DNA of 64,000 bases from Halorubrum sp. BOL3-1 (GTDB lineage: Archaea > Halobacteriota > Halobacteria > Halobacteriales > Haloferacaceae). Under the pieces are notes generated by a model. The model made no database searches. It worked only from the letters and a program-made list of their open reading frames with translations, and was not told where the DNA came from. A program made the position numbers and the translations under genes. Shown piece after piece: positions 42,313-51,004 of this stretch. The stretch lies in contig NZ_CP034692.1 in assembly GCF_004114375.1 (NCBI RefSeq), positions 2,852,001 through 2,916,000 on the forward strand, read 5' to 3'. Position 1 is the first letter of the stretch, and each line of letters begins with the position of its first letter.

Positions 42313-42951
42313 TCAGGCGTCCCGCAGCCGCGGCACGAGGAACGCTGCGACCGCCTCCCCCACGTCACCGGCCCGCCCGACGAAGAAGTGGTCCGATTCG
42401 AACGCGACCGTCTCGACTCCCAGTTCTCCCGCCCGCTCGACGACTGGCTCCCAGTCGGCGGTCGAGTCGCGCGTCGCGTACAACACGCGGACCGGTACGC
42501 CGCGCTCGACGACCTCGCTGAGCGCCTCGGCCGCGTCGGCGTCGGGATTCAGACGCCCGGTCGGCGCGAGCGCGCAGACCCCCGCGAGGTCGGGGCGCGA
42601 CGCGGCCGCGACGAGCGCGACCGTGCCGCCGAACGAGAAGCCGAACAGCCCGACGCGGTCGTAGCGCTCGGCCGCCCACCCGACCGCCTCGTTCGTGTCG
42701 GTACTCTCACCGTATCCCTCGTCCCAGTCGCCGTAGTCGAAGCGGAGGCAGTCGATCCCCCGCTCGGTCAGGGCGCCGCTGGCGGCCACCAGTCGGTCGT
42801 CGCCGCGGTGGCCGCGCCGCTGCGGGTGGGGAGGACACGCGACGGCGACGGCGTCGGCACGCTCGCCGGCGCTATCGACGTCGGTCGCCGAGGCGAGGTC
42901 GAGGCTGGCGCGCACGTCGCGGCCGCCGGGGATCAGGATGGTGTCGGACAC
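42313..42951 (-). CDS. alpha/beta hydrolase (dienelactone hydrolase-like)
   Basis: 212 residues. AVACPPHPQRRGHRGD is the oxyanion region, RFDYGDWDEGYGES follows, the nucleophile elbow is GLFGFSFGGTVAL (Ser about 107), and the Asp/His partners lie in LYATRDSTADWEP and FESDHFFVGRAGD. The HPQ.GG-like pattern places it with the short alpha/beta hydrolases often called hydrolase of the alpha/beta superfamily (YpfH or KANL3-like). The substrate is unknown. Confidence 0.85.
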   Translation of the reverse strand: MSDTILIPGGRDVRASLDLASATDVDSAGERADAVAVACPPHPQRRGHRGDDRLVAASGALTERGIDCLRFDYGDWDEGYGESTDTNEAVGWAAERYDRVGLFGFSFGGTVALVAAASRPDLAGVCALAPTGRLNPDADAAEALSEVVERGVPVRVLYATRDSTADWEPVVERAGELGVETVAFESDHFFVGRAGDVGEAVAAFLVPRLRDA

Positions 42952-42981
42952 GGTGTCGGAGACCGTCGCGACGCTCGACGA

Positions 42982-43380
42982 TCAGGGCACCCGCGTCACG
43001 CGGTCGACGCCGTCGAGGTCCACCAGGTCCGCCGCGAGCGCCTCTTGATCGACGTTGGCCTCGTAGTAGAACACGAGGTCGAAGGCGCCGTCGCGGAGCA
43101 GCTGCTGGCACTCCCAGACGAACGCCTCGTCGTCGAGCGTCAGCCCCTGGAACTGGTTCGACGAGAAGCCCGTGTCGTCGTTGCCGGCCTCGATGTACGT
43201 CTCGCTTTTCCCCGCGTGGTCGGCGATGACGTCGTTGGCGGCGACCGTCAGTTCGTGCATCTCCAAGTCCTGCTGGCCGTCGAGATTCGTGTGGACGATG
43301 CAGCCCACCAGCTCGATGTCGCCCGGCTCTAACAGGGCCTTCGTGCGGGTGTACAGGTCTGAATCGACGGTCTCACTCAT
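42982..43380 (-). CDS. DUF5778 family protein
   Basis: 132 residues, haloarchaea-specific. DLYTRTKALLEPGDIELVGC, QQDLEMHELTVAANDVIADH and FDLVFYYEANVDQEALAADL fit DUF5778 as remembered. A compact alpha/beta cytoplasmic protein of unknown function. It lies 30 bp upstream of the hydrolase gene on the same strand. Confidence 0.82.
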   Translation of the reverse strand: MSETVDSDLYTRTKALLEPGDIELVGCIVHTNLDGQQDLEMHELTVAANDVIADHAGKSETYIEAGNDDTGFSSNQFQGLTLDDEAFVWECQQLLRDGAFDLVFYYEANVDQEALAADLVDLDGVDRVTRVP

Positions 43381-43455
43381 GACCTGTCCTTCCGGCTCCC
43401 GTAATAAACGGGTGACGGTTCTCGCGCCGGATCGGACGCCCGCGGAACCCGCGTC

Positions 43456-44418
43456 TCAGCGCCGGAGCGACACGACAACGTCGTCGCCGACCGTGTCCGT
43501 CTCGACCAGTCCGTCGTCCCCGAGATCGCTGACGAGTCCGCGAAGCCACTCCCGGCCGTGTTCGCCGTCCGGCGCGTAGTCTACTCGGATCCGATGGCCG
43601 AGCGCGTCCAGGCCCATCTCGTCGTGCTCGCCGAGCAGTCGGACGATCCGCCCGCGGAACTGCCGCCGGCTCCCCTCGAAGCTCGGCTGTTCGGGCACGT
43701 CGGGCGCGGTGAAATCCCCCGTCTGGTACGCGTGACACCACTCGCGCCACGGGCAGCCGGCCTCGTCGCATCGAGGCTTCTTCCCGCAGGCGACGCCGCC
43801 GAGTTCCATGACCGCGTTGTTCCACACTCGCGACTCGCCCGCCGGCATGATCCGAGACGCGACCCGCTCGAACGCGTCGTCGTCGTCCGGCACGTCGAAC
43901 GCGCGGTACAGCACTCGCTTCACGTTGGTGTCGACGACGGCGTCGCCGTCGTTGAACGCGAACGACGCCACCGCGTTGGCGGTGTAGGGGCCGACGCCCA
44001 TCAGCTCCCGCAGCTCGTCGGGCGTCTCCGGAAACGTCCCGCCGTACTCGGTCTCGACCTGCCCGGCCGCCTCGTGGAGGTACTTCGCGCGGTTGTTGTA
44101 CCCCAGCGAGTGGTCCGACCAGAAGGCGACCACGTCGGCGCGGTCGGCCGCCGCGAGCGGCGCAGTCGTCGGCCACTCGTCGAGGAAGTCCTCCCACGCC
44201 GGCACGACCCGGTCGAGCTGCGTCTGCTGGCTCATCACCTCGCTGACGAGGACCTCGTAGGGGTCCTCGGTCCGGCGCCACGGGAAATCCCGATGGTCCG
44301 TCTCGTACCAGTCGACGAGCGCGTCGCGGACCGCGCCGAGGTCGGCCGGGAGATCCGACATCTCCCCACCGTCGGTCTCGGCGACGTCGTCCGCGGCCGC
44401 ACCGTCCGAATCGGTCAT
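43456..44418 (-). CDS. mutY: A/G-specific adenine DNA glycosylase
   Basis: 320 residues removing A opposite 8-oxoguanine. It shows VSEVMSQQTQLDRVVPAWED (catalytic Glu), LMGVGPYTANAVASFAF (HhH), AVVDTNVKRVL (catalytic Asp) and the iron-sulfur loop with four Cys (CGKKPRCDEAGCPWREWC). The bacterial C-terminal NUDIX-like domain is replaced by about 80 residues ending in a winged-helix-like part (LDALGHRIRVDYAPDG, GLVSDLGDDGLVETD). The four Cys spacings (5-4-5) differ from the usual 6-2-5. Confidence 0.92.
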   Translation of the reverse strand: MTDSDGAAADDVAETDGGEMSDLPADLGAVRDALVDWYETDHRDFPWRRTEDPYEVLVSEVMSQQTQLDRVVPAWEDFLDEWPTTAPLAAADRADVVAFWSDHSLGYNNRAKYLHEAAGQVETEYGGTFPETPDELRELMGVGPYTANAVASFAFNDGDAVVDTNVKRVLYRAFDVPDDDDAFERVASRIMPAGESRVWNNAVMELGGVACGKKPRCDEAGCPWREWCHAYQTGDFTAPDVPEQPSFEGSRRQFRGRIVRLLGEHDEMGLDALGHRIRVDYAPDGEHGREWLRGLVSDLGDDGLVETDTVGDDVVVSLRR

Positions 44419-44442
44419 ACCTCCGGTCCGGCCGGCGGCGGT

Positions 44443-45087
44443 TTATCGGTGCTGGTCCCCATCGGTGCGGGCCGCCGTCATCGTCCGCGGGTCGCGGTCG
44501 GGACCGGGGTACTCCCCGCCGACCGCCTCCGGGTAGAGCTTCGCCGGGTCGAACACCGTCGCGAACGCGCGCGGCTCTCGGACGCTCACGGGCAGGCGGT
44601 CGCGCAGCCCGGCGGCGGCCCCCGGTCCGGTCAGCGAGGGATCGAGGCTCACGACCTGCATCGCGCCGCCCCGGTACGCGGACGCCAGCGCGGGGTGGTC
44701 GCCCGGCGGCTGGGCGACCGGCTCGCGCCACGCCGCGACCGCGGTACGCCACTCCGCCGCCACGTCCGGGTCCGAAATCGACGCGATCACCGCCTCGGCG
44801 TCGTCGAGCAGTCGGTCGCTGGCGACGAGCGTCGTCCACGCGTGCGACCGGAGGGAGTCGAGGGCGCCACGGGTAGCCCCCCCGACGAGGAGGTCCGCGG
44901 CGAGCGCGTCCGCGTCGACGACGACGCGGGCCGGACTCGGCTCTGACGGCTCGGAGACGGCGGCGTCCGCGGGCCCGTCGTCCGCGGTCGGTGCCGACCG
45001 CACGTCGTCGAGCGCGCGGCGCACGTCCGCCTCGTCGAGGCCGCCGGCGACCGCGTCTGTGCGCTCGAACAGGTCGACAAAGGTCAT
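44443..45087 (-). CDS. haloarchaeal PIN-like protein (possibly DUF7384)
   Basis: 214 residues. The central ARVVVDADALAADLLVGG and LVASDRLLDDAEAVIASI resemble the first strand and helix of a PIN domain with its acidic residue, and HPALASAYRGGAMQVVSLDP resembles the later DxxLxxAA-like segment. It could be a nuclease or a degenerate relative. It lies directly upstream of mutY (24 bp) on the same strand and may be cotranscribed, suggesting a nucleic-acid role. Confidence 0.68.
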   Translation of the reverse strand: MTFVDLFERTDAVAGGLDEADVRRALDDVRSAPTADDGPADAAVSEPSEPSPARVVVDADALAADLLVGGATRGALDSLRSHAWTTLVASDRLLDDAEAVIASISDPDVAAEWRTAVAAWREPVAQPPGDHPALASAYRGGAMQVVSLDPSLTGPGAAAGLRDRLPVSVREPRAFATVFDPAKLYPEAVGGEYPGPDRDPRTMTAARTDGDQHR

Positions 45088-45220
45088 GCCCTCGGGTCGG
45101 TGCCCCGTCCGTATCGCCCTTGCGGCCGCGACGCGGTAGGCGCCGGCCTCGCGGTAGCCCCGCCTCCAGAGTCGGTCTCCGGGCCCGGACGTTATCGGTC
45201 ACCGTGCCGAAGACGGCGAC

Positions 45221-45965
45221 GTGAGCGATCGACCTACCGACGAGCCGATCACCGACGATCCGACCGTCGCCGTTCCACAGCTCCCGCTTGCCGACCTCGA
45301 CGTCGAAGCGAACGTCGACCGGATCCGGGACCGAGCCGCCGACGCGGGTCCCGCGGTCGACCTCGTCGTCTTCCCCGAGTACGCGCTCACGGGGTTCGCG
45401 GCCGACGACCGGCTCCGGGAGGCGGCGCTCTCGCGGAACGAGGCGCGCGCACGGCTCGAAACCGTCGCGGAGGCGGCCGGCGCGGCGGTCGTCGCCGGCT
45501 ACGCGGAACGGGACGGCGACTCGGTGTACAACGCGAGCGCGTACGTCCCGGTCCCGGACCGAGCCGCGAGCGGCGGCCGCGGAGCGTTCTCCGTCTACCG
45601 CAAGCGACACCTGTGGGACGAGGAGGGCGAGTGGGTCGAGCCGGGGGGCGACCGCGTGGTCGTCGAGACGCCCGCCGGCCCGACCGGCTCGTTGACCTGT
45701 TACGACCTCGATTTCGTCGGGAGAGCGCGTGTTTCACCGAACGCGCGGTCGACGCGCTGATCGTCGTCGGTGCCGGTCGGACCGGGACCGCGGGCGGCGA
45801 ACGGCCGACCGCGGAGTCGACGTACGCCGGGAACTCCCTCGTCGCGCGCCCAGACGGGGCGGTCACGCCCGACTGGGGCGGGAGTCGACGACGCTGACCG
45901 CGACGCTCGACCGCGACACGCCGTCCGCACAGCGGGACCTCGTCGACGCGGTGGACGATACTTAG
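45221..45965 (+). pseudogene. nitrilase/carbon-nitrogen hydrolase gene, broken
   Basis: The N-terminal part is intact: LVVFPEYALTGFAADD (catalytic Glu), SVYRKRHLWDEEGEWVEPGG (catalytic Lys) and GSLTCYDLDFV (Cys). Just after the Cys the frame changes; the next frame reads SACFTERAVDALIVVGAG, skips the usual WP..R..HW region, continues STYAGNSLVARPDGAVTPDWGG, and a third frame ends STTLTATLDRDTPSAQRDL to the stop near 45965. So there is at least one internal deletion of about 25-30 residues plus two frame changes: a true pseudogene. The intact enzyme would hydrolyse an amide or nitrile. Confidence 0.8.
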
Positions 45966-46022
45966 AAAATAATTTTGTTAATATTGAAAAAGTAGTTTTC
46001 ATAATAGGAATAATTAAGTAGG
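45961..46022 (+). promoter_or_regulatory. AT-rich promoter region of dpsA
   Basis: About 60 bp of strikingly AT-rich sequence in GC-rich surroundings, containing the palindrome AAAATAATTTT (45966-45976) and further TTAATATTGAAAA and AATAATTAAGTA boxes. The latter lies 30-35 bp upstream of the dpsA ATG and may serve as TATA element. The density of AT-rich symmetrical sequence suggests binding by a regulator such as an iron-dependent DtxR-type protein. Confidence 0.5.
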
Positions 46023-46045
46023 TCCCGCACGTATGTATAGTTGAG

Positions 46046-46594
46046 ATGAGTACCCAGAAGCAGGCCCGTCAACAGTACGGCGACGTTCACGAAAGCGAAG
46101 CGCTCGGCGTCCCCGAGGAGAAGGCCGAACAGCTCGTCGACGCGCTCAACACCGACTTGGCGGCGACGTACGTCCTCTATCACCAGGTCAAAAAGCACCA
46201 CTGGCTCGTCGAGGGCGCCGAGTTCCTCGGCATCCACGAGTACCTCGGCGAGGTCGCGGCCGATCTTGAAGAGGGCGCGGACGTGCTCGCGGAGCGCGCG
46301 CAGGCGCTCGGCGGCGTGCCGCTCTCCGGCGGCGCGAACTACGAGGAGCACGCGCCGGTGACCCCCGAGGACGCCGACGCCTACGACATCCGCACCTCGC
46401 TGGAACACGACCTCGAGATCTTCGGCGACATCACCGAGCAGCTCCGCGAGCACATCCAGCTCGCCAACAATCTCGGTGACTACAACACCGAGGAACAGCT
46501 CCGCGGGACCCTCGAAACCGTCGAGGAACACGGTCACCACATCGAGCACTACCTCGAAGACGACACGCTCGTCACGAGTAAGACGCTCGAATAG
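46046..46594 (+). CDS. dpsA: DNA-protecting ferritin-like protein DpsA
   Basis: 182 residues of a Dps-type dodecameric ferritin that oxidises and stores iron and protects DNA. VLYHQVKKHHWLVEGAEFLGIHEYLGE and LEEGADVLAERAQALGGVPL carry the inter-subunit ferroxidase residues (His, Asp, Glu). The C-terminus is a helix with His (EEHGHHIEHYLEDD). Very similar in layout to Halobacterium DpsA. It follows an AT-rich control region. Confidence 0.95.
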   Translation: MSTQKQARQQYGDVHESEALGVPEEKAEQLVDALNTDLAATYVLYHQVKKHHWLVEGAEFLGIHEYLGEVAADLEEGADVLAERAQALGGVPLSGGANYEEHAPVTPEDADAYDIRTSLEHDLEIFGDITEQLREHIQLANNLGDYNTEEQLRGTLETVEEHGHHIEHYLEDDTLVTSKTLE

Positions 46595-46686
46595 ACCGAC
46601 TGCGGCGGGCCGCCGGCGAGCCGATCCGGACGTCGATTCCGACTTTTCGACCGACCTTCCCGCTCAAAGAGAGACAGCCGTGCCGA

Positions 46687-47232
46687 TCAGTCGAGATTCG
46701 GCGTCCGCTCGCCGGCCGGGATCACGATCTCCAGCCAGTTCTCTTCCGGCGGGAGCGGACAGGAAAACGTCTCGTTGTAGGCACAGAACGGGTTGTACGC
46801 GAGGTTGAAGTCGACGGTGACGCTGTCGCCGTCGGTGAGGTCCCGCTCGGGTGCCAGTTCCATGTACCGGCCCTGGCGGTACGTCTGCTGTCCCGTCGTC
46901 TTGTCGCGGAACGGGACAAAGATGGCGCCGTCGTCGCCCTCCTGTCGGTACCCGGCGAGCGTGTGTTCCTCGCCGTCGACCTCGAGCGCGAAGGCGACGA
47001 CCCGGAGGTACCGGACCGGGTTGCTCGCGGTCGTCTCCATCTCGACCGGCTCCGGTTCGTCGCGGACGGTGACGGTCGCCTCGACGCGGTAGATGGGGTC
47101 CGGCTCGAAGTAGTCGAGCCCGTCGAACTCGTCGCGCTGTGCCGGCGGAATCGGTGACTGTTGGTGTTCGGCGAAGAACTCGTCTTTCTCCCGGCGGTTC
47201 GCGCGGAGCCGCTCGGCGTAGTCGTCGTTCAT
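46687..47232 (-). CDS. DUF1684 family protein
   Basis: 181 residues. AERLRANRREKDEFFAEHQQ followed by SPIPPAQRDEFDGLDYFEPD is the DUF1684 opening, and DFNLAYNPFCAYNETFSCPL with PPEENWLEIVIPAGER is its conserved end, containing two Cys. The family is found in bacteria and haloarchaea with unknown function. Start at ATG 47232; a longer frame upstream is not supported by the family. It lies 106 bp downstream of the HTH regulator gene on the same strand. Confidence 0.88.
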   Translation of the reverse strand: MNDDYAERLRANRREKDEFFAEHQQSPIPPAQRDEFDGLDYFEPDPIYRVEATVTVRDEPEPVEMETTASNPVRYLRVVAFALEVDGEEHTLAGYRQEGDDGAIFVPFRDKTTGQQTYRQGRYMELAPERDLTDGDSVTVDFNLAYNPFCAYNETFSCPLPPEENWLEIVIPAGERTPNLD

Positions 47233-47338
47233 AGGCGGTTTGACGGGCGCCCGCGGTTTCAGGGCCGCGGTTCCGTCGCCGACGGGGGCAGCGCAGACGG
47301 TGCGGTCGGTGGGGTTAGCAGTGTCGAAATCACCGGGA

Positions 47339-48040
47339 TCAGAGCGTCTGGAGGTCTGCGAGGCAGTCGTCGAGGTCGCGGTTCGACGTCGCCAGCGAAA
47401 ACCCGTCGGCACGGGCGAGGTCGCCGGCATGGTCCCACAGGTCGCCGTCCTCGATCCCGTGGAGGACGACCGCGTTCGGCGTCGGACTCACGACACGCAG
47501 CGCCACGAGCGGAGACTCGCCGCGGGTCACCCGCGTGAACACGAGCGCGCGGTTCGTCGACTGGCCGTACAGCCGGTAGAACTCCTCGCTCGACAGCCGG
47601 GTGATCGCCTGGATCGAGTCGATGACGGTGTGGCCGTTCACATGGTCGTGGTCGCCGCGGACGACCTCCGTCGCGCCCATCACCTCGTGGAACTCTTCGA
47701 GGGGGACCGCAGTCGAGTACTCCCGGAGGTCGTGAACGATGTCGCTCTCGAAGCCCGCAGAGAGGACCCGGGCGTGCTGGCGGAGGCGGCCGCCGCCGCG
47801 GCGCTCGTCGATGTCGAGAAGCCCCTCGACGGTTCGGCGGACGACCCCGATCCCCGGGCTCTCGCGGCGACCGCTCTCGTAGTCGGAGACGACCGACGAG
47901 GAGACGTCGAGATGGTCGGCTAACTCGGTCTGCGAGACGTCGAAGTCGGTCCGCCACTTCCGGAGGGTCGCCCCCGGATCGTCGCTCAGCGTTATCTCGC
48001 CGGCGATCCGCCGGGAGAGCTCCTCGCGTGCGTCGCTCAT
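47339..48040 (-). CDS. archaeal XRE-type transcriptional regulator
   Basis: 233 residues. An HTH_XRE domain at about 22-72 (LRKWRTDFDVSQTELADHLDVSS and SVVSDYESGRRESPGIGVV) is followed by a conserved archaeal C-terminal domain (VPLEEFHEVMGATEVV, DHDHVNGHTVIDSIQAITRL, VVLHGIEDGDLWDHA). The same architecture is found in archaeal regulators of unknown ligand. It probably acts as a repressor; its target may be itself or the divergent DNA downstream. Confidence 0.82.
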   Translation of the reverse strand: MSDAREELSRRIAGEITLSDDPGATLRKWRTDFDVSQTELADHLDVSSSVVSDYESGRRESPGIGVVRRTVEGLLDIDERRGGGRLRQHARVLSAGFESDIVHDLREYSTAVPLEEFHEVMGATEVVRGDHDHVNGHTVIDSIQAITRLSSEEFYRLYGQSTNRALVFTRVTRGESPLVALRVVSPTPNAVVLHGIEDGDLWDHAGDLARADGFSLATSNRDLDDCLADLQTL

Positions 48041-48103
48041 ACCGCGAATCGACGACCGAGCGCCGCAAAAGGCTACCGTTCGTCGCGCGCGGCGTCGGGG
48101 ACC

Positions 48104-48382
48104 CTACTCCAGGTACAGCGAGTAGACGATGACGGCGAACCCGACCGCCGTGAGGAGACCGTCGATCGCGATGCCGACCGCGAGGTCGGCGCCGATGATC
48201 TGGTGGGAGACGCCGCCCAGCAGCGCGCCGACGGTGACGACGCCGAAGCCGACGCCGAGCTCCCGGAGCGACCGGTCTCCGGTCCGGTCGTACGCGCGGA
48301 GCGCGTAGTAGGTGATGCTGCCACCGAGCACCAGGATGGCGGTCTTTGCGGCGATGATCGTTAGGTCGATATACGGGTTCAT
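48104..48382 (-). CDS. three-helix membrane protein (DUF7521-like)
   Basis: 92 residues with three TM helices (IAAKTAILVLGGSITYYALR, VGFGVVTVGALLGGVSHQII, AVGIAIDGLLTAVGFAVIVYSL). The ATG at 48382 overlaps the stop of the wHTH gene by 4 bp (ATGA). Haloarchaea often pair an ArsR-like wHTH gene with such a small membrane protein; the pairing suggests a one-component membrane-linked sensor, but this is unproven. Confidence 0.72.
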   Translation of the reverse strand: MNPYIDLTIIAAKTAILVLGGSITYYALRAYDRTGDRSLRELGVGFGVVTVGALLGGVSHQIIGADLAVGIAIDGLLTAVGFAVIVYSLYLE

Positions 48383-48777
48383 GTTTCCTCTCGTAGCTCC
48401 GACCACAGGTCTGCGAGCCGCTCGTCTCGGGTCCGTTCCGGCCGGGAGAACGCTACGTCGAACTCGCGGCGGTCCTCGTCGTTCTCGGCGCCGTCGTCGA
48501 CGGAGACGGTGACGGCGTCGAACGACACCGAATACCGCGCCGTGTGCTGTCCGTCCCGCCGGATGTCGGTCGATTCCGACAGCAGGGCGGCGTCGGTGAG
48601 CTTCTCCAGTTTCCGGTAGGTCGTCGACAGGGGGATGTCACACTCCTCGGAGAGTTCGCTCGCGGTCTTCGGCTCGGTGAGCGCCGCGACGATCCGACGG
48701 GCCGCGTCGTCGGCCAGCGCGTCAAGTACCTCTTCGACCGGCGGTGGCTCCGGCTCTCGCGACGGGTCCCGCACCAT
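48379..48777 (-). CDS. ArsR-like winged-helix transcriptional regulator
   Basis: 132 residues. The wHTH domain occupies about 15-85: EVLDALADDAARRIVAALTE, KTASELSEECDIPLSTTYRK (recognition helix) and a wing with DGQHTARYSVSFD. The C-terminal 40 residues are acidic and probably disordered. It is the first gene of a two-gene operon with the membrane protein. No metal-binding Cys cluster is visible. Confidence 0.85.
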   Translation of the reverse strand: MVRDPSREPEPPPVEEVLDALADDAARRIVAALTEPKTASELSEECDIPLSTTYRKLEKLTDAALLSESTDIRRDGQHTARYSVSFDAVTVSVDDGAENDEDRREFDVAFSRPERTRDERLADLWSELREET

Positions 48778-49081
48778 GCGTGACGGTTCGGCCCCCGAAA
48801 CTTAAACCATCGAAGTTCCGTTCGACGCGGCGGCGGTTCGATCGCCGGACCGCAGGACCCGTGCCCCCTAGCGACGCCAGTCTCCCGGTTTCGCGTCGCG
48901 CCGTCGTACGGTGACCCGGTGGACACATTGAAGCGCTGGGTTATCAGATCCGCCGGGTCGGTCGTCGCCGGCACCGACGAGGGGGTCCGCGCGTTCGAGC
49001 GCGCGTTCGAGCGGGACCGCTCCTCCGGCGCAGCCGGGACGAGTCGAACGCTTCAAGTATTCGCTGGCTGTTCATATCCGT
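48778..49081. other. 304-bp intergenic region before rps8e
   Basis: No convincing gene. A GTG at 48919 opens a frame (MDTLKRWVIRSAGS...) that runs into rps8e in another frame and turns Arg/Pro-rich, so I reject it. The rps8e promoter probably lies near CTTCAAGTATTCG (49050-49062), about 25 bp upstream of its ATG. Confidence 0.45.
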
Positions 49082-49453
49082 ATGAAAGACCAGGGACGCT
49101 CCACGCGCAAGCGGACCGGCGGCCGACTCAAACACGCCTCGAACAAGAAGCTGCACCAGCTCGGCCGCGAGCCCGCCGAGACGACGGTCGATGAGACGCG
49201 CCTCCAGTACATCGACTCCCGCGGTACCGGAAAGAAGGTCCGCGCGCTCTCGACGAACGTCGCGCAGGTCGCGGACGGCGGCGATGTCAGCGAGGCCGAC
49301 ATCGAAAACGTCGTCGACAACCCGGCGAACGTCAACTACGTCCGCCGGAACATCGTCACCAAGGGCGCGGTCATCGAGACGTCCGCCGGCCGCGCGCGCG
49401 TCACCTCGCGCCCCGGCCAGACCGGCCAAGTCAACGCGGTCCTGATCGACTGA
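49082..49453 (+). CDS. rps8e: 30S ribosomal protein S8e
   Basis: The 123-residue archaeal/eukaryal-type small-subunit protein. Sequence start KDQGRSTRKRTGGRLKHASN, a basic N-terminus binding rRNA, then KKVRALSTNVAQVADGG and NVNYVRRNIVTKGAVIETS, ending in TGQVNAVLID. Length and all segments match family members. It is followed 82 bp later by rnhB. Confidence 0.97.
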   Translation: MKDQGRSTRKRTGGRLKHASNKKLHQLGREPAETTVDETRLQYIDSRGTGKKVRALSTNVAQVADGGDVSEADIENVVDNPANVNYVRRNIVTKGAVIETSAGRARVTSRPGQTGQVNAVLID

Positions 49454-49535
49454 CGGCAGCGCGCTCCTAGTCGGCCGACGGTCTCGGCCGACGCCTTCCT
49501 GAAAGTATTTCCTCTCGCCTACCCGCTACCCACGC

Positions 49536-50267
49536 GTGTACCTCGGCGTCGACGAAGCCGGAAAGGGACCCGCGCTCGGACCGATGGTCGCGGCGGCGGC
49601 GGTCGCTGACCCGGCGAGCCTGCCGGCCGACGTGGACGACTCGAAGCGGATAGCGCCGACCGAGCGCGAGGCGATGGCCGCGACCCTCAGGGAGGACCCG
49701 GACGTCGCCGTCGGCGTGGCCCGCGTTGAACCGACCGAGATCGACCGACCGGACACCGACATGAACACGCTCACCGTCCGCGGACAGGCGCGGGCGGTCC
49801 GGGCCGCGCTCACCGACCTCCCCCCTGGAACCGCCGAACCGGTCCGCGTCGTCGCGGACGCGGGCGACACCAGCGAGGAGCGGTTCGCGCGGCGCCTCCG
49901 CGAGTCCGTCGCGGCGGGCGGCGAAGACGGACCGCCGGACGACCGGGACGAATCTTCGGACGACGACGAACGCCTCCCCTCGGTCGACGTGACGGCCGCG
50001 CACGGTGCCGACGCGGACGATCCCGTCGTCGGCGCCGCGAGCGTCGTCGCCAAGGTGGTTCGCGACGCCGCCATGGTCGATGTCGACGCCGCGTACCACG
50101 AGTACGACGACCTCGGCAGCGGATACCCGAGCGACCCGAGTACCCGGGAATTCCTCGCCGCGTACGTGGGCGATCACGGATCGCTTCCCGACTGCGCGCG
50201 CGAGTCGTGGGCCACCTGCGAGGACGCGCTCGCGGCCGCCGAGCAGTCGGCGCTAGACGAGTTCTAA
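49536..50267 (+). CDS. rnhB: ribonuclease HII
   Basis: 243 residues removing RNA from RNA-DNA hybrids and single ribonucleotides. GVDEAGKGPALGPMV holds the first Asp-Glu pair (with Lys in place of the usual Arg), VADAGD the third acidic residue, and GAASVVAKVVRDAAM the last Asp. An Asp/Ser-rich insertion (GPPDDRDESSDDDE) at about 131-145 is a haloarchaeal addition. It starts with GTG at 49536, about 30 bp from AAGTATTTCC. Confidence 0.93.
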   Translation: MYLGVDEAGKGPALGPMVAAAAVADPASLPADVDDSKRIAPTEREAMAATLREDPDVAVGVARVEPTEIDRPDTDMNTLTVRGQARAVRAALTDLPPGTAEPVRVVADAGDTSEERFARRLRESVAAGGEDGPPDDRDESSDDDERLPSVDVTAAHGADADDPVVGAASVVAKVVRDAAMVDVDAAYHEYDDLGSGYPSDPSTREFLAAYVGDHGSLPDCARESWATCEDALAAAEQSALDEF

Positions 50268-50290
50268 CGACCGAGAGGGTGTCCCACCGC

Positions 50291-51004
50291 TCAGAACAGC
50301 CCGGCGACGAGACCGCCGACCGCGCCGACGAACGTCTCCCAGACGGAGAACCCGGTCGCGATCGACAACACCGTGTCCGCGCCGAAGAAGGCGAATAGCA
50401 GCGCGGACGCGAAGTGCGCCAGCCGCATGTCGACGCTGCCGGCGAACCGGTGGAAGAAGTACGCGTTCGCGAGGCTGACCGGGATGATGGCGAGCATCTC
50501 CCCGGCCCAGATCGCGGAGGTCGCGCCGTACTGGACCGCTAAGCCGATGGTGACCAGCTGCGTCTTGTCGCCGAACTCCCCGGTCGCGGTCAGCGCGAAG
50601 ATGGGAAGGAAGCCGCCGAGCGACCCGGAGTACCGGTCGAGCCGACCGGGTAACGAGAGGTCGTCGAACGCCGCCAGCCCGCCGTCGGTGCGCTCTCCGC
50701 CGGCCGCCTCGGGCGACGCCGACCCGGGCGACGGCGCGGAGCGGTACAGTAGGACCGCGAAAATGAAGAACAGTACCGCGGTCACCGCGTCCAACACGAC
50801 CGGCGGAAACGCCGACTGGAGGGCCTGCCCGAACGCGATCTCGACCGCGGTCCAGCCGGCGAACGCGGACCCGGCGGCGGCGACGACGACCTTGGGGTCG
50901 TACTTCGTCGAGAGCCCGGCGATCATCAGCTGGACCTTCTCGCCCGGTAACACCGCGAGCTGGGTGGTGAACGCGATGACGACGATCTCGGCGTAGCCGG
51001 TCAT
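50291..51004 (-). CDS. GDT1/TMEM165-family transporter (UPF0016)
   Basis: 237 residues, six or seven TM helices in two repeats. The second repeat has the signature ALTATGEFGDKTQLVTIGL (ExGDKT). The first repeat has only a diverged form (AVLPGEKVQLMIAGLS, without the Glu-x-Gly-Asp). Family members move Mn2+ or Ca2+ out of the cytoplasm. Its ATG overlaps the end of the DtxR-family gene by 4 bp, so manganese-responsive control is likely. Confidence 0.87.
   Translation of the reverse strand: MTGYAEIVVIAFTTQLAVLPGEKVQLMIAGLSTKYDPKVVVAAAGSAFAGWTAVEIAFGQALQSAFPPVVLDAVTAVLFFIFAVLLYRSAPSPGSASPEAAGGERTDGGLAAFDDLSLPGRLDRYSGSLGGFLPIFALTATGEFGDKTQLVTIGLAVQYGATSAIWAGEMLAIIPVSLANAYFFHRFAGSVDMRLAHFASALLFAFFGADTVLSIATGFSVWETFVGAVGGLVAGLF

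Noticed and set aside
48919-49194. A GTG-initiated frame before rps8e
   Set aside because: It runs through the start of rps8e in another frame and becomes Arg/Pro-rich there.
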